From DATAUK01 sp036268295 (GTDB lineage Bacteria; Actinomycetota; Actinomycetes; JAFAQI01), in contig DATAUK010000015.1 of the NCBI GenBank assembly GCA_036268295.1, forward strand, positions 1 through 64,000: a stretch of 64,000 nucleotides of DNA, read 5' to 3'. The notes beneath the pieces were generated by a model. That model was given only the letters and a program-made list of their open reading frames with translations. It had not been told where the DNA came from and searched no databases. Below, piece after piece: positions 52,646 to 63,896 of this stretch (positions within the stretch are counted from its first letter, which is position 1; each line of letters opens with the position of its first letter). The position numbers and the translations under genes were made by a program.

Positions 52646-53845
52646 GTGAGGGCAAAGTCGACGTCCCCAACCAAGCGCGCGGCGCCGGCCAAGCGAACCG
52701 CCGCAGCCAAGCGCTCAGCGCCAGCCGGACGCACCGCAACTGCTACGGCTGGGGCCTCGCCGATGCCGGTACCGGCGCTGCTGCGCGATCTCGCCGGCTG
52801 GGCCTGGCGGGTGCTGGTCCTGCTCCTCGCGGCGTACCTGCTGCTGCGGTTCCTCGACCTGTTCTACCTGATCATCCTGCCGTTCTTCGCGGCGATGTTC
52901 GCCACGTCGCTGGCCTATCCAGCGGTCCGGTTGCTGCGAAACCACGGCTTCAGCCGGCTGTGGTCGACCTGGGTCAGCATGCTGATCGCCTTGATCGTCT
53001 TGACCGGGGTCGCGGTCTTCGTGGTTGACCGAGCGGTGTCCCAATATCCTGCTCTCGTCACGCAGTTCTCAGCGGCGGTCACGAACTTCCGCCACTTCCT
53101 GACCCACGATCTGCACGTCAAGTCCTCGTCGACGGCGGGCATCGGCAACACGATCACGACCTACCTCACCAAGCACCAGTCAGCGGTCGCCGCTGGAGCG
53201 CTGTCCGGGATCACCACGGTCGCGGAGATCCTCGCGGGGGCGCTGCTGTGGTTCTTCATGACGTTCTTCCTGCTCTACGACGGGGACGCCATCTGGGGCT
53301 GGGTGGTCGGCCTGTTTCCCGTGACCGCCCGTGACCGAGTGGTCGGCGCCGGCCTGCAGGCGTGGGACCGGCTGGCCGGGTTCGTCCGCGGCACGTTCAT
53401 CATCGCGGTGATCCATGCCGTCGTCGCTGCGGTGACGCTGAGCATTCTGCGGGTGCCGCTGGTCGCGCCGTTAACCCTGCTGATCTTCATCGGCAGCTTC
53501 TTGCCGATCGTCGGCTCCGCTATCTTCGGCTCACTCGCGGTCGCGATCACGCTGGTGGCCCGCGGCACAGTGTTCGGCGCGATCCTCGCGGCCGTGCTCA
53601 TCGTCGACAACCAGATCGAGGCGCACTATCTCCAGCCGATCCTCGTCGGTCGGTACGTCCGGCTGCATCCGCTTGCGGTCGCGGTGTCGATCGCGGCCGG
53701 CGCGGTGCTGGCCGGGATCGCCGGCGCGGTGATCGCGGTGCCGTTCGTCGCAGTGGTCTACGCCGTACTCCGCTATCTCGCAGTCGGCGAGGACGAACCG
53801 GCCGAGGAAGCCACGTCGGACAAACTGGTCCCCGAAACCCCCTAA
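52646..53845 (+). CDS. AI-2E/PerM family membrane transporter
   Basis: The 399-residue protein has about seven to eight membrane segments, with LYDGDAIWGWVVGLFP, LSILRVPLVAPLTLLIFIGSFLPIVGSAI and VDNQIEAHYLQPILVGRYVRLHPLAV, all typical of the AI-2E exporter family. The N-terminal 37 residues are a Lys/Ala/Pro-rich tail reminiscent of histone H1 or HupB tails (KRAAPAKRTAAAKRSAPAGR), unusual for this family. It starts at GTG 52646. Substrate unknown. Confidence 0.88.
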   Translation: MRAKSTSPTKRAAPAKRTAAAKRSAPAGRTATATAGASPMPVPALLRDLAGWAWRVLVLLLAAYLLLRFLDLFYLIILPFFAAMFATSLAYPAVRLLRNHGFSRLWSTWVSMLIALIVLTGVAVFVVDRAVSQYPALVTQFSAAVTNFRHFLTHDLHVKSSSTAGIGNTITTYLTKHQSAVAAGALSGITTVAEILAGALLWFFMTFFLLYDGDAIWGWVVGLFPVTARDRVVGAGLQAWDRLAGFVRGTFIIAVIHAVVAAVTLSILRVPLVAPLTLLIFIGSFLPIVGSAIFGSLAVAITLVARGTVFGAILAAVLIVDNQIEAHYLQPILVGRYVRLHPLAVAVSIAAGAVLAGIAGAVIAVPFVAVVYAVLRYLAVGEDEPAEEATSDKLVPETP

Positions 53846-53855
53846 CCCCGCGCAT

Positions 53856-53951
53856 GTGCCATTGGTGGGCCTATGGCACCACGCATGGCACATCGGTGGG
53901 CATATAGCTCCACGCATGGCACATCGGTGGGCCTAGCCCCACCAATGGCAC
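53856..53951. repeat. 96-bp element with inverted ends and 31-bp tandem repeat
   Basis: The ends are a perfect 14-bp inverted repeat, GTGCCATTGGTGGG (53856-53869) and CCCACCAATGGCAC (53938-53951). Inside, a unit of about 31 bp containing CGCATGGCACATCGGTGGGC recurs three times, at 53851-53881, 53882-53912 and 53913-53944. The first unit also folds as GTGCCAT / ATGGCAC (53856-53879). It lies just after the AI-2E stop and could be a terminator, a small mobile repeat or both. Confidence 0.6.
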
Positions 53952-54058
53952 GTCAATCTCTGGTTGTCGGCGCCGATAGGCTGGGTGATGCGGCGTTCGT
54001 CCACTGCGGATCGTACGGCGCTGCTCATCCACACCTTGGTCACGAATCGGATGAGTCG

Positions 54059-55082
54059 ATGCCGCGCGGTGATGCTGGCCAGATGCGACGACGCAGGCCG
54101 CTGGTGGTCGCGATCGCGATCCTGGCCGTCACGATCGCGTGGCGGTCGTCTGATCGGCACGAGCAGACCGGCCCGGCGATGCTGCCGGTTGCGGCGCCCG
54201 CTGCTGCGGCGGGTGATGCGCTGATCGTCGAGCCCGACGCCGGGATGGCGCCGATCTATGCATTGCTCTCCTCGCCGCGGCACTCGCTCGACATGACGAT
54301 GTATGAGCTGGTCGACCCGACCGCCGAGGCGCTGATCGCCGACGACGCGTCGCGCGGGGTGCGGGTGCGGATCGTGCTCGACCACGGCCTCGAGCGCGCG
54401 CGAAACACTCCGGCGTATGACTTCCTTCGCGCGCGCGGGGTCGAGGTTGTCTGGTCGTCCTCGCGGTTCTTCGCCACCCACGAGAAGACCTTCGTGATCG
54501 ACGACCGCACCGCCGTGGTGTGCTCGCTCAACCTGACCGATCAGTACTACGCCTCGAGCCGCGATGTCGCGATCGTGGATCGAGACCAGCGTGACGTGTC
54601 CGCGGTCGAGGCGGTGTTCGAGGCTGACATCGCCAGCCGCCCGATCGGCACACCGGCTGCCGATGACTTGGTCTGGAGCCCGGGTCAGTCCGAGGCCGAT
54701 CTGCTGGCGCTGATCGCCGGAGCGCGGCGCACGGTCGCGGTGGAGTCCGAGGAGCTGAGCAGCACTCGGGTGATCGACGCGCTGCTGGCCGCCCTGCACC
54801 GCGGCGTCGCGGTATCGATCGCGATGACCTACGACCCGGACTGGGGCCGAGCCCTCGACGCGATCGCGGCCGCCGGTGGCCAGGTCAGCGTGATGTACGG
54901 CGAGACGCCGCTCTACATCCACGCCAAGCTGCTGGTGGTCGACGCCGGCACCCCGCACGCCCGGGCGTTCGCCGGCTCGGAGAACCTCTCCGATGCCTCG
55001 CTGCTACATGACAGGGAGCTCGGCATCATCCTCGCGACGCCGCGTCTCGTCGACCAGGTCGCGGCGGTGGTGTCAGACGACG

Positions 55083-55108
<26 letters not shown>
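54059..55108 (+). CDS. Secreted phospholipase D-like protein
   Basis: The 349-residue protein has an N-terminal membrane or signal segment (RRRRPLVVAIAILAVTIAW) and two HKD motifs: THEKTFVIDD and IHAKLLVVDAG, the second followed by GSENLSDASLLHDRELG. This is the PLD-superfamily arrangement of phosphodiesterases and nucleases (Nuc/PLDc_2). It acts outside the membrane or on its outer face. ATG 54083 is an alternative start. A TAGGCT box at 53977-53982 may be its -10. Its end overlaps pepN convergently by 26 bp. Confidence 0.82.
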
Positions 55109-57623
<2,515 letters not shown>

Positions 57624-57679
57624 CCGCCCGAGTCTGCCACGGTTGGCGGCGGTGGCAACCGTGGTTGTGGATAACGGTC

Positions 57680-57685
57680 TAGTCT
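57680..57685 (+). promoter_or_regulatory. TAGTCT -10 box
   Basis: TAGTCT lies 7 nt before GTG 57693, predicting a leaderless mRNA. Confidence 0.4.
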
Positions 57686-57692
57686 TGTTGCG

Positions 57693-58295
57693 GTGACAAC
57701 AACTGCTGATTTTTGGTTCGACCCGCTGTGTCCGTGGGCGTGGATCACCTCCCGCTGGATGCTCGAGGTCGAGAAGGTGCGCGACGTCACCGTCCGCTGG
57801 CACGTGATGAGCCTCGCCATCCTCAACAGCGGCCGCGACCTCTCCGAGGATTATCAAGAGCTGATGCGTCAGGCGTGGGGTCCGGTGCGGGTGTGCATCG
57901 CGGCCGAGCAGGCGCATGGACCCGAGTCACTGGGCCCGCTCTACACCGCGATGGGCAACCGGTTCCACCTCGAGAAGCTGCCCAAGGACCGGGCGACGAT
58001 CGAAGCCGCGCTGACCGAGGCCGGCCTGCCGACCTCGCTCGCCGACGCGATGGACGACACCTCCTACGACGAGGCGCTCGACGCGTCACACCACGCCGGG
58101 ATGGACCCGGTCGGCATGGACGTCGGCACGCCGGTCATCCATGTCGATGGGGTGCCGTTCTTCGGACCGGTCGTGACGCCCGCGCCGCGCGGTGAGGTCG
58201 CCGCACAGCTTTGGGATGGCGTGGTGCTCGTCGCCGGAGTGCCCGGCTTCTACGAGCTCAAGCGAACCCGCGAACTCGACCCGATCTTCGACTGA
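57693..58295 (+). CDS. DsbA-fold mycothiol-dependent nitroreductase-like (Rv2466c family)
   Basis: The 200-residue protein has a thioredoxin/DsbA fold with ADFWFDPLCPWAWITSRWM, where the active-site motif is CPWA. The rest (VRWHVMSLAILNSGRD, GTPVIHVDGVPFFGPVVTPAPRG) matches the mycothiol-dependent reductase Rv2466c family as I remember it; the mycobacterial protein has CPWC, so the resolving Cys is replaced here. Reduction with mycothiol or another partner is possible, but the catalytic mode may differ. GTG start. Confidence 0.78.
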   Translation: MTTTADFWFDPLCPWAWITSRWMLEVEKVRDVTVRWHVMSLAILNSGRDLSEDYQELMRQAWGPVRVCIAAEQAHGPESLGPLYTAMGNRFHLEKLPKDRATIEAALTEAGLPTSLADAMDDTSYDEALDASHHAGMDPVGMDVGTPVIHVDGVPFFGPVVTPAPRGEVAAQLWDGVVLVAGVPGFYELKRTRELDPIFD

Positions 58296-58314
58296 TGGTT
58301 CGCCGCCGAGAGCT

Positions 58315-58845
58315 TCACTCGCCGGTGGCGCCGTCGATCGCCTCGCGAAGCAGGTCGGCATGCCCGTTGTGCCGCGCATACTCCTCGAGCATGTGCAGGT
58401 AGATCCAGCGGACGTCGCGGTTGCGGTCCCGATGGTGGCCGTGGCTCGGTACGACGAGGTCGAGGGACTTCCCGGCGGTCGCGGCACGCGCCGCGACTAG
58501 CTCGCTGCGGTAGGCGTCGAGGTCGTGAGCGGCGTCGGCGTCGGCGATGTCGTCGAAGTCGGCGCCGGTCTGATCCGGATCGTAAGGAAAGTCCAGCTCC
58601 TCGCCGTTCGCGTGCATCCGGAACCACCACCGCTCGACCTCGGTCATGTGGCGCACGAGACCCAGCAGCGACAGCGCCGAGGGCGGCACCGAGCGCTGCT
58701 TGAGCTGGCTCGCGCTCAGCCCGGCGCACTTAGCGAGCAACGTCCCTCGCTGGTAGTCGATCAGTTGGTCGAGCGCGGTTCGCTCGTCGGCGATCCGCTC
58801 CGGCTCGACCCGGTCGATGTTCGGCGCAGTCCATTGCTCAGCCAT
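58315..58845 (-). CDS. DinB family (DUF664) protein
   Basis: The 176-residue four-helix protein has the DinB/DUF664 metal site pattern: His in LVRHMTEVERWWF, and two His in EEYARHNGHADLLREA. The family includes mycothiol-dependent enzymes (maleylpyruvate isomerase-like) and S-transferases. The substrate is unknown. It diverges from the aldehyde dehydrogenase gene; the start codons are 39 bp apart. Confidence 0.86.
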   Translation of the reverse strand: MAEQWTAPNIDRVEPERIADERTALDQLIDYQRGTLLAKCAGLSASQLKQRSVPPSALSLLGLVRHMTEVERWWFRMHANGEELDFPYDPDQTGADFDDIADADAAHDLDAYRSELVAARAATAGKSLDLVVPSHGHHRDRNRDVRWIYLHMLEEYARHNGHADLLREAIDGATGE

Positions 58846-58871
58846 GCCTCAGACCTAATCACGAAGCGGAT

Positions 58872-58877
58872 TAGGCT
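58872..58877 (+). promoter_or_regulatory. TAGGCT -10 box of aldehyde dehydrogenase
   Basis: TAGGCT lies 7 nt before ATG 58885, predicting a leaderless mRNA. Confidence 0.4.
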
Positions 58878-58884
58878 CGCGGTC

Positions 58885-60312
58885 ATGGGTGAGAACACTG
58901 GGTACGAGCGGGACGCGATCTATGTCGATGGGCAGTGGGTGCCGTCATCGGGTGAAGAGCTGATCGACGTCGAGAACCCCGCCACCGAGCAGGTCATCGG
59001 TCACGTGCCGGCAGGCACCGTGGCCGACGTCGACCGCGCCGTGGCAGCCGCGCGCGCTGCGTTCGACGGCTGGGCCGCAACCAGCCCGGAGGAGCGAGCC
59101 AAGTACCTTTCCCGGCTGCACGATGCGATGGCGTCACGGCACGAGGAGCTCGCTTCGACCATCTCGGCCGAGATGGGCGCGCCGACCAAGCTCTCGCAGA
59201 CCGTGCAGGCCGGCCTGCCACTGGCCGACATCGCCGCTGCCGCGAGCGCCGGGACCGCCGTCAGCTGGAGCGAGCAGATCGGCAACTCGACCGTCGTGCT
59301 CGAGCCGATCGGAGTCGTCGGCGCGATCACGCCGTGGAACTATCCGCTGCACCAGGTGACGGCCAAGGTCGCGTACGCCCTCGCGGCGGGCTGCACCGTG
59401 GTCCTCAAGCCGAGTGAGGTCGCTCCGCTGTGCAGCTATTTGTTCTTCGACGCGATCCACGAGGTCGGGCTGCCGGCCGGCGTGGTCAACCTGGTGCCCG
59501 GCTATGGCACGCCGGTCGGCGAGGCGATCGCCGCGCATCCCGACATCGACATGGTGTCCTTCACCGGCTCGACCCGCGCCGGGTCCCGGGTCGCTGAGCT
59601 CGGCGCCGCAACTGTGAAGAAGGTCGCCCTAGAGCTCGGCGGCAAGAGTGCCAACGTGATCCTGCCCGACGCGGATCTCAAGCGCGCGGTCAAGGTCGGC
59701 GTCGCCAACTGCTTCATGAACTCAGGCCAGACCTGCACGGCCTGGACCCGGATGCTGGTCAGCGACGAGCAGTACGACGAGGCAGTCGGCATCGCGGTTG
59801 AAGCGGCCGCGGCGTACCAGACCGGTGACCCGCTCGACCCCGCGACCAGGCTGGGTCCGCTGGTCTCCGGCGCGCAACGGGAGCGGGTCGCGGCCTACAT
59901 CGACAAAGGCGTCGCCGAGGGCGCCCGACTGGTCACCGGCGGCAGCGAGAAGCCACACGCTCAGGGCCACTTCGTCTCCGCCACCGTCTTCGCCGACGTG
60001 ACCACCGACATGACGATCGCCCAAGAGGAGATCTTCGGGCCGGTGCTGTCGATCCTGCGCTACTCCACCGAGGACGAAGCCCTCGCGATCGCCAACGACT
60101 CGATGTACGGCCTGGCCGGCGGGGTCTGGTCGGGTGACGAGGACCGCGCCAGGGTCTTCGCCCGCCGGATGCGGACCGGTCAGGTCGACATCAACGGCGG
60201 CGCGTTCAACCCGTCCGCTCCCTTCGGCGGCTACAAGCGCTCCGGGGTCGGCCGCGAGCTGGGTCGGTACGGCGTCGAGGAGTTCCTGCAGTCCAAGTCG
60301 ATGCAGCTCTAA
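58885..60312 (+). CDS. Aldehyde dehydrogenase family protein
   Basis: The 475-residue NAD(P)-dependent enzyme oxidises aldehydes to acids. It has PWNYPLHQ, KPSEVAPL, FTGSTRAG, ELGGKSANVILPDAD with the general-base Glu, and the nucleophilic Cys in NSGQTCTAW. The end of the protein, SAPFGGYKRSGVGRELGRYGVEEFLQSKSM, is intact. Substrate cannot be assigned. ATG 58885 follows the TAGGCT box. The rpiB gene begins 19 bp downstream. Confidence 0.92.
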   Translation: MGENTGYERDAIYVDGQWVPSSGEELIDVENPATEQVIGHVPAGTVADVDRAVAAARAAFDGWAATSPEERAKYLSRLHDAMASRHEELASTISAEMGAPTKLSQTVQAGLPLADIAAAASAGTAVSWSEQIGNSTVVLEPIGVVGAITPWNYPLHQVTAKVAYALAAGCTVVLKPSEVAPLCSYLFFDAIHEVGLPAGVVNLVPGYGTPVGEAIAAHPDIDMVSFTGSTRAGSRVAELGAATVKKVALELGGKSANVILPDADLKRAVKVGVANCFMNSGQTCTAWTRMLVSDEQYDEAVGIAVEAAAAYQTGDPLDPATRLGPLVSGAQRERVAAYIDKGVAEGARLVTGGSEKPHAQGHFVSATVFADVTTDMTIAQEEIFGPVLSILRYSTEDEALAIANDSMYGLAGGVWSGDEDRARVFARRMRTGQVDINGGAFNPSAPFGGYKRSGVGRELGRYGVEEFLQSKSMQL

Positions 60313-60331
60313 CGCGAAATCACGAACGACG

Positions 60332-60823
60332 ATGCGGATCTATCTCGGCTCCGACCACGCCGGCTTCGCCCTCAAGACCCGGCTGGTCGAGCATCTCGGT
60401 GGTCTTGGTCACGAGCCGGTCGACTGCGGGCCACCCGACTACGACGACAATGACGACTATCCGCCGTACTGCCTGCTGGTCGGCACCCGCGTTGTGGCCG
60501 ACCCGGACAGCCTCGGCATCGTGATCGGCGGCTCGGGCAACGGCGAGGCGATCGCCGCCAACAAAGTGCCAGGCGTGCGCTGCGCGCTCGCGTTTAGCGA
60601 CGACACCGCCCGGCTCGGCCGCGAGCACAACAACGCCAACGTGCTCAGTCTCGGCGCCCGGATGTACGACGAGGACACCGCGGTAGGCTTCGCCGAGCGG
60701 TTCGTCGCGACGCCGTTCAGCGAGGGCGAGCGTCACCTGCGGCGGCTGGCGTTGCTGGCCGACTACGAACAGACCGGCGTGCTGCCGCCGCGCCGGGAGG
60801 ATGTGGCAGCGGGCGACCGCTGA
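60332..60823 (+). CDS. rpiB: Ribose-5-phosphate isomerase B
   Basis: The 163-residue enzyme interconverts ribose 5-phosphate and ribulose 5-phosphate. It has MRIYLGSDHAGFALK, IVIGGSGNGEAIAANKVPGVRCA and REHNNANVLSLGARM. In place of the general-base Cys found in some RpiB proteins it has GSGNG, as in actinobacterial and mycobacterial enzymes that use a Glu instead. Normal length. Confidence 0.94.
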   Translation: MRIYLGSDHAGFALKTRLVEHLGGLGHEPVDCGPPDYDDNDDYPPYCLLVGTRVVADPDSLGIVIGGSGNGEAIAANKVPGVRCALAFSDDTARLGREHNNANVLSLGARMYDEDTAVGFAERFVATPFSEGERHLRRLALLADYEQTGVLPPRREDVAAGDR

Positions 60824-60895
60824 GCCCGGGTGGAGCGATCCCGGCACCCCCACCCCGTGTCGACTCGCCCGAATCCGCACTATTGTCCTGGGACT

Positions 60896-62002
60896 ATGGC
60901 GCCGACGAAGATCATCGAGCGAAGCGCCGTAGTGCGGGTACGGCGCTGGTTGGGGCTGTTCGTCGCGCCGGAGTCCACCCGTGGCAAGCGGGTCGCGCTG
61001 ATCGCGCTGATCATCCTCGCGGCGCTGTGCTCGGTGCTGAACGCCGCGTTCGGGTCCGGCGCCTTCCCGATTCTCACCGTCGTGGTGCCGCTGGTGTTCG
61101 CTGGGTTGCTGCTGGAGCCACGGCCGTTGCTGGTCGAGCTCGTCGCGTGTGTCGGGGTGCTTCTCGCTGCCAATCTCGGGATCGGCAACACCGCCGTGCA
61201 TCCCGGCGCCTACATCCTGGTCCTGATCGTGGCCGGGATCGCGTTCCAGCAGTCGGTCGACCGGCAGCGGCTGGGACTTTCGGTCGGGCGCGGTGAGCAG
61301 ATGCTGATCGAGCTCCGCGACCGGCTCCGGCTGCAAGGCCAGCTGCCGGAGATGCCGTCGGGCTGGCATGCCGAGATCGAGCAGCAATCAGCCGGCGGAG
61401 CCAGTTTCGGCGGTGACTTCCTGGTCGCTACCTTGACCGACAGCGGTCGCTCGATGGAGCTGGCCCTGGTCGATGTGTCCGGCAAGGGCGTCGACGCCGG
61501 CACCCGCGCGCTGATGCTGTCCGGCGCGCTCGGTGGCCTGCTCGGCGCGGTTCCGCCGAAACGGTTTCTCACCGGCGCCAACGACTACCTGCTGCGCCAG
61601 GAGTGGGGCGAGGGATTCGCGACCGCCATGCACCTCACCATCGATCTCGGCACCGGTCACTATCGGCTGACCAACGCCGGTCACCCGCCGGCGGTGCACT
61701 ACGTCGGCGGCACCGGCAGGTGGGAGGTCGTCGAGCCGCAAGGAACGGTGCTGGGCCTGTTGAGCGACGCCGAGTTCGGCGCGGTCGAAGGACAGATTCG
61801 CCCGTACGACGCGCTGCTGCTCTACACCGACGGGCTGGTCGAGATCCCGGGTCGCGATCTTGCGGTCGGCATCGACAAGCTGCTCGGCGCCGCCGAGAAG
61901 CTGATCCCGCGCGGCTTCGACGGCGGCGCGATCCGGCTGATGCACGACGTGGCACCGACCGCCAAGGATGATTGCGCGTTGGTACTGCTCTGGCGGACCT
62001 AG
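60896..62002 (+). CDS. Membrane SpoIIE/PP2C-family serine phosphatase
   Basis: The 368-residue protein has three to four N-terminal membrane segments (about 30-125: VALIALIILAALCSVL, GAFPILTVVVPLVFAGLL, and GAYILVLIVAGIAF) and a cytoplasmic PP2C-type phosphatase domain with GGASFGGDF (metal Asp), DVSGKGVDAG, LTNAGHPPAVHY, YTDGLVE and KDDCALVLL. Such phosphatases act on anti-anti-sigma factors. No sigma-factor partner is visible here. The end overlaps the convergent CoA-transferase by 4 bp. Confidence 0.9.
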   Translation: MAPTKIIERSAVVRVRRWLGLFVAPESTRGKRVALIALIILAALCSVLNAAFGSGAFPILTVVVPLVFAGLLLEPRPLLVELVACVGVLLAANLGIGNTAVHPGAYILVLIVAGIAFQQSVDRQRLGLSVGRGEQMLIELRDRLRLQGQLPEMPSGWHAEIEQQSAGGASFGGDFLVATLTDSGRSMELALVDVSGKGVDAGTRALMLSGALGGLLGAVPPKRFLTGANDYLLRQEWGEGFATAMHLTIDLGTGHYRLTNAGHPPAVHYVGGTGRWEVVEPQGTVLGLLSDAEFGAVEGQIRPYDALLLYTDGLVEIPGRDLAVGIDKLLGAAEKLIPRGFDGGAIRLMHDVAPTAKDDCALVLLWRT

Positions 62003-63165
62003 CCGTCCTGGGCCTGGGTGATCGCTCCTGAGGCCAGCAAGGCCTCGACGGTTGCCGGCTCGATTCCCCAGTCGGTGAGCGCCTCGATGGTGTCCGCGCC
62101 GGCTGGTCGCGGCGGCCGGCCGAGCTGACCGGGAGTGCGCGACAGCCGAGGGGCTACCGCGGGCTGCACGACTCCGTCGACGTCGACGAGGGTCTGGCGG
62201 GCGACCAGGTGCGGATCGGCTGCCGCCTCGCCGAGCCGCCAGACCGGCGACACGCAGGCGTCGACGCCGTCGAAGTCCCCGATCCATTCGGCCCGGGTCT
62301 TCGACGCGAACTTCTCCGCCAGCAGCTCCCGCATTCGCGGCCATTGCTCCCGGTCGGCCTGCCCCGGCAGGCCGGGGATATCGAGCACCCGGACCAGCTC
62401 GGCAAAGAACTGCGCCTCCAGTGCGCCGACCGCCATGTATTCGCCGTCGGCACAGCGGTAGGTGTCGTAGTAGGGAGTGCCGCCATCGAGCAGGTTGCTG
62501 CCTCGCTCGTCGCTCATCATCCCGGCGCCGCGCTGGCTGTGTGCCATCGCCAGCAGGCTCGAGACGCCATCGACCATCGCCACGTCGATCACCTGGCCGA
62601 GGCCGCTGGTCGCGCGCTCGACCAGCGCGGCGAGCACGCCGGTGACGCAATACATCGCGCCACCGCCGAAGTCGGCGACCAGGTTGAGCGGCGGCACCGG
62701 TTTCCGGCCGGCCTCACCGATGGCGGAGATCGCGCCGGTGATCGCGGCGTAGTCGATGTCGTGCCCGACCCGAGCGGCGAGCGGCCCGTCCTGACCCCAG
62801 CCGGTCATCCGGGCGTAGACCAGCCGCGGGTTCGACGTCTGGCATTGCGCCGGTCCGAGACCGAGTCGCTCCGCGACGCCGGGCCGGAACGCCTCGACGA
62901 GCACGTCCGCCGACTTCACCAGGTCAAGGGTCAACGCGGCCGCCCCCGGCGCCTTGAGATCGATCGCGACCGAACGCCGCCCGCGGGAGAGGATGTTGTG
63001 CTTGCCCATGACCGCCGCCACGCCGCCGTCGGGCCGCTCGAGCCGGAGCACTTCGGCGCCGAGGTCGGCGAGGAGCATGCAGGCGAACGGCGCCGGTCCG
63101 ATTCCGGCCAGCTCGATGACATTGATGCCCGCGAGTGGTCCGTTCGAAGGCGGTGCGGCGCTCAC
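61999..63165 (-). CDS. CaiB/BaiF family CoA transferase (alpha-methylacyl-CoA racemase-like)
   Basis: The 388-residue class III CoA-transferase-fold enzyme has GPLAGINVIELAGIGPAPFACMLLADLGAEVLRLERP, NILSRGRRSVAIDLKAPG, and ARMTGWGQDGPLAARVGHDIDYAAITGA, which suits the alpha-methylacyl-CoA racemase branch: GHDIDY is a racemase-type motif with the catalytic Asp. Later it has DDGGTPYYDTYRCADGEYMAVGALE-like segments. GTG 63165 overlaps the L,D-transpeptidase stop. The frame further upstream is a shadow. Confidence 0.88.
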   Translation of the reverse strand: MSAAPPSNGPLAGINVIELAGIGPAPFACMLLADLGAEVLRLERPDGGVAAVMGKHNILSRGRRSVAIDLKAPGAAALTLDLVKSADVLVEAFRPGVAERLGLGPAQCQTSNPRLVYARMTGWGQDGPLAARVGHDIDYAAITGAISAIGEAGRKPVPPLNLVADFGGGAMYCVTGVLAALVERATSGLGQVIDVAMVDGVSSLLAMAHSQRGAGMMSDERGSNLLDGGTPYYDTYRCADGEYMAVGALEAQFFAELVRVLDIPGLPGQADREQWPRMRELLAEKFASKTRAEWIGDFDGVDACVSPVWRLGEAAADPHLVARQTLVDVDGVVQPAVAPRLSRTPGQLGRPPRPAGADTIEALTDWGIEPATVEALLASGAITQAQDG

Positions 63166-63896
63166 CGGGTCACGGTAGCGGTGCGGCCCATGATGATCCG
63201 CGGGTGATCGGCCGGGTTGAGCCAGCGCAGCAGTTGGATCACGTGCGGGCGCGGCAGCGCGACGCACCCCGAGGTCGGGCTGTGGTGCGTCACGTGAAGG
63301 AAGATCGCGCTGCCGCGCCCGGGCGTCCGCGCGGTGTTGTAGGCGATGACGGCGACATCGTCGTACGACGGCGGCGCGTCCATCGGCTCCGGGTCGCTGC
63401 CGGCTAGGTGACGGGTGTTGACCCAGGTGTTGTAGCGCGGGCTCGACGGGTCGTCGTCCCAGTAGTCGTGCGGTCCGGCGTGCCGCCAGGGGTAGCGCAC
63501 GCCGGGGTTGGCGTCGACGCCGAAGAAGAACGAGAAGTGGTAGGAGCCGGTGGGGACCTTGCCGTCGCCCTCGCGCTTCTTGCCCGGATGCGCGAAGCCG
63601 TTGCGGGCGATCCAGGCCGACCATGGCCCGGCCACCCGGTGCCATCCGCTCGCGGTCTTGGCGAATGCCTGCACCGTCGCGTGGACCGATCCGTAGTGCG
63701 GGGTCGTGACCGAGATGACTTGGGTCGCGCTGTGGATGCCTTTGAGCCTGGTCACAAGCAGTTTCGAGGCGGCGTGACCGGTCACCGCGACGCGGCCGTC
63801 AGCGGCGTGTGATGCGGCAGGCGCGGCGACCGTGCCACCGACCGTGCCGCCGATGGCGAGCAGGGCGGCGAGGACCGCGGTGGCAGGCCGGCTCAT
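63162..63896 (-). CDS. L,D-transpeptidase (YkuD-type) exported protein
   Basis: The 244-residue protein has a signal peptide (ATAVLAALLAIGGTVGGTVAAPAASHA) and an L,D-transpeptidase core: GKVPTGSYHFSFFFG, AIFLHVTHHSPTSGCVALPRP, with the catalytic Cys in SGC and the His three residues before its Ser. The family makes 3-3 peptidoglycan cross-links or anchors proteins to the wall. ATG 63896 follows AGGAG. Nothing readable as a gene is seen from 63897 to 64000. Confidence 0.88.
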   Translation of the reverse strand: MSRPATAVLAALLAIGGTVGGTVAAPAASHAADGRVAVTGHAASKLLVTRLKGIHSATQVISVTTPHYGSVHATVQAFAKTASGWHRVAGPWSAWIARNGFAHPGKKREGDGKVPTGSYHFSFFFGVDANPGVRYPWRHAGPHDYWDDDPSSPRYNTWVNTRHLAGSDPEPMDAPPSYDDVAVIAYNTARTPGRGSAIFLHVTHHSPTSGCVALPRPHVIQLLRWLNPADHPRIIMGRTATVTR

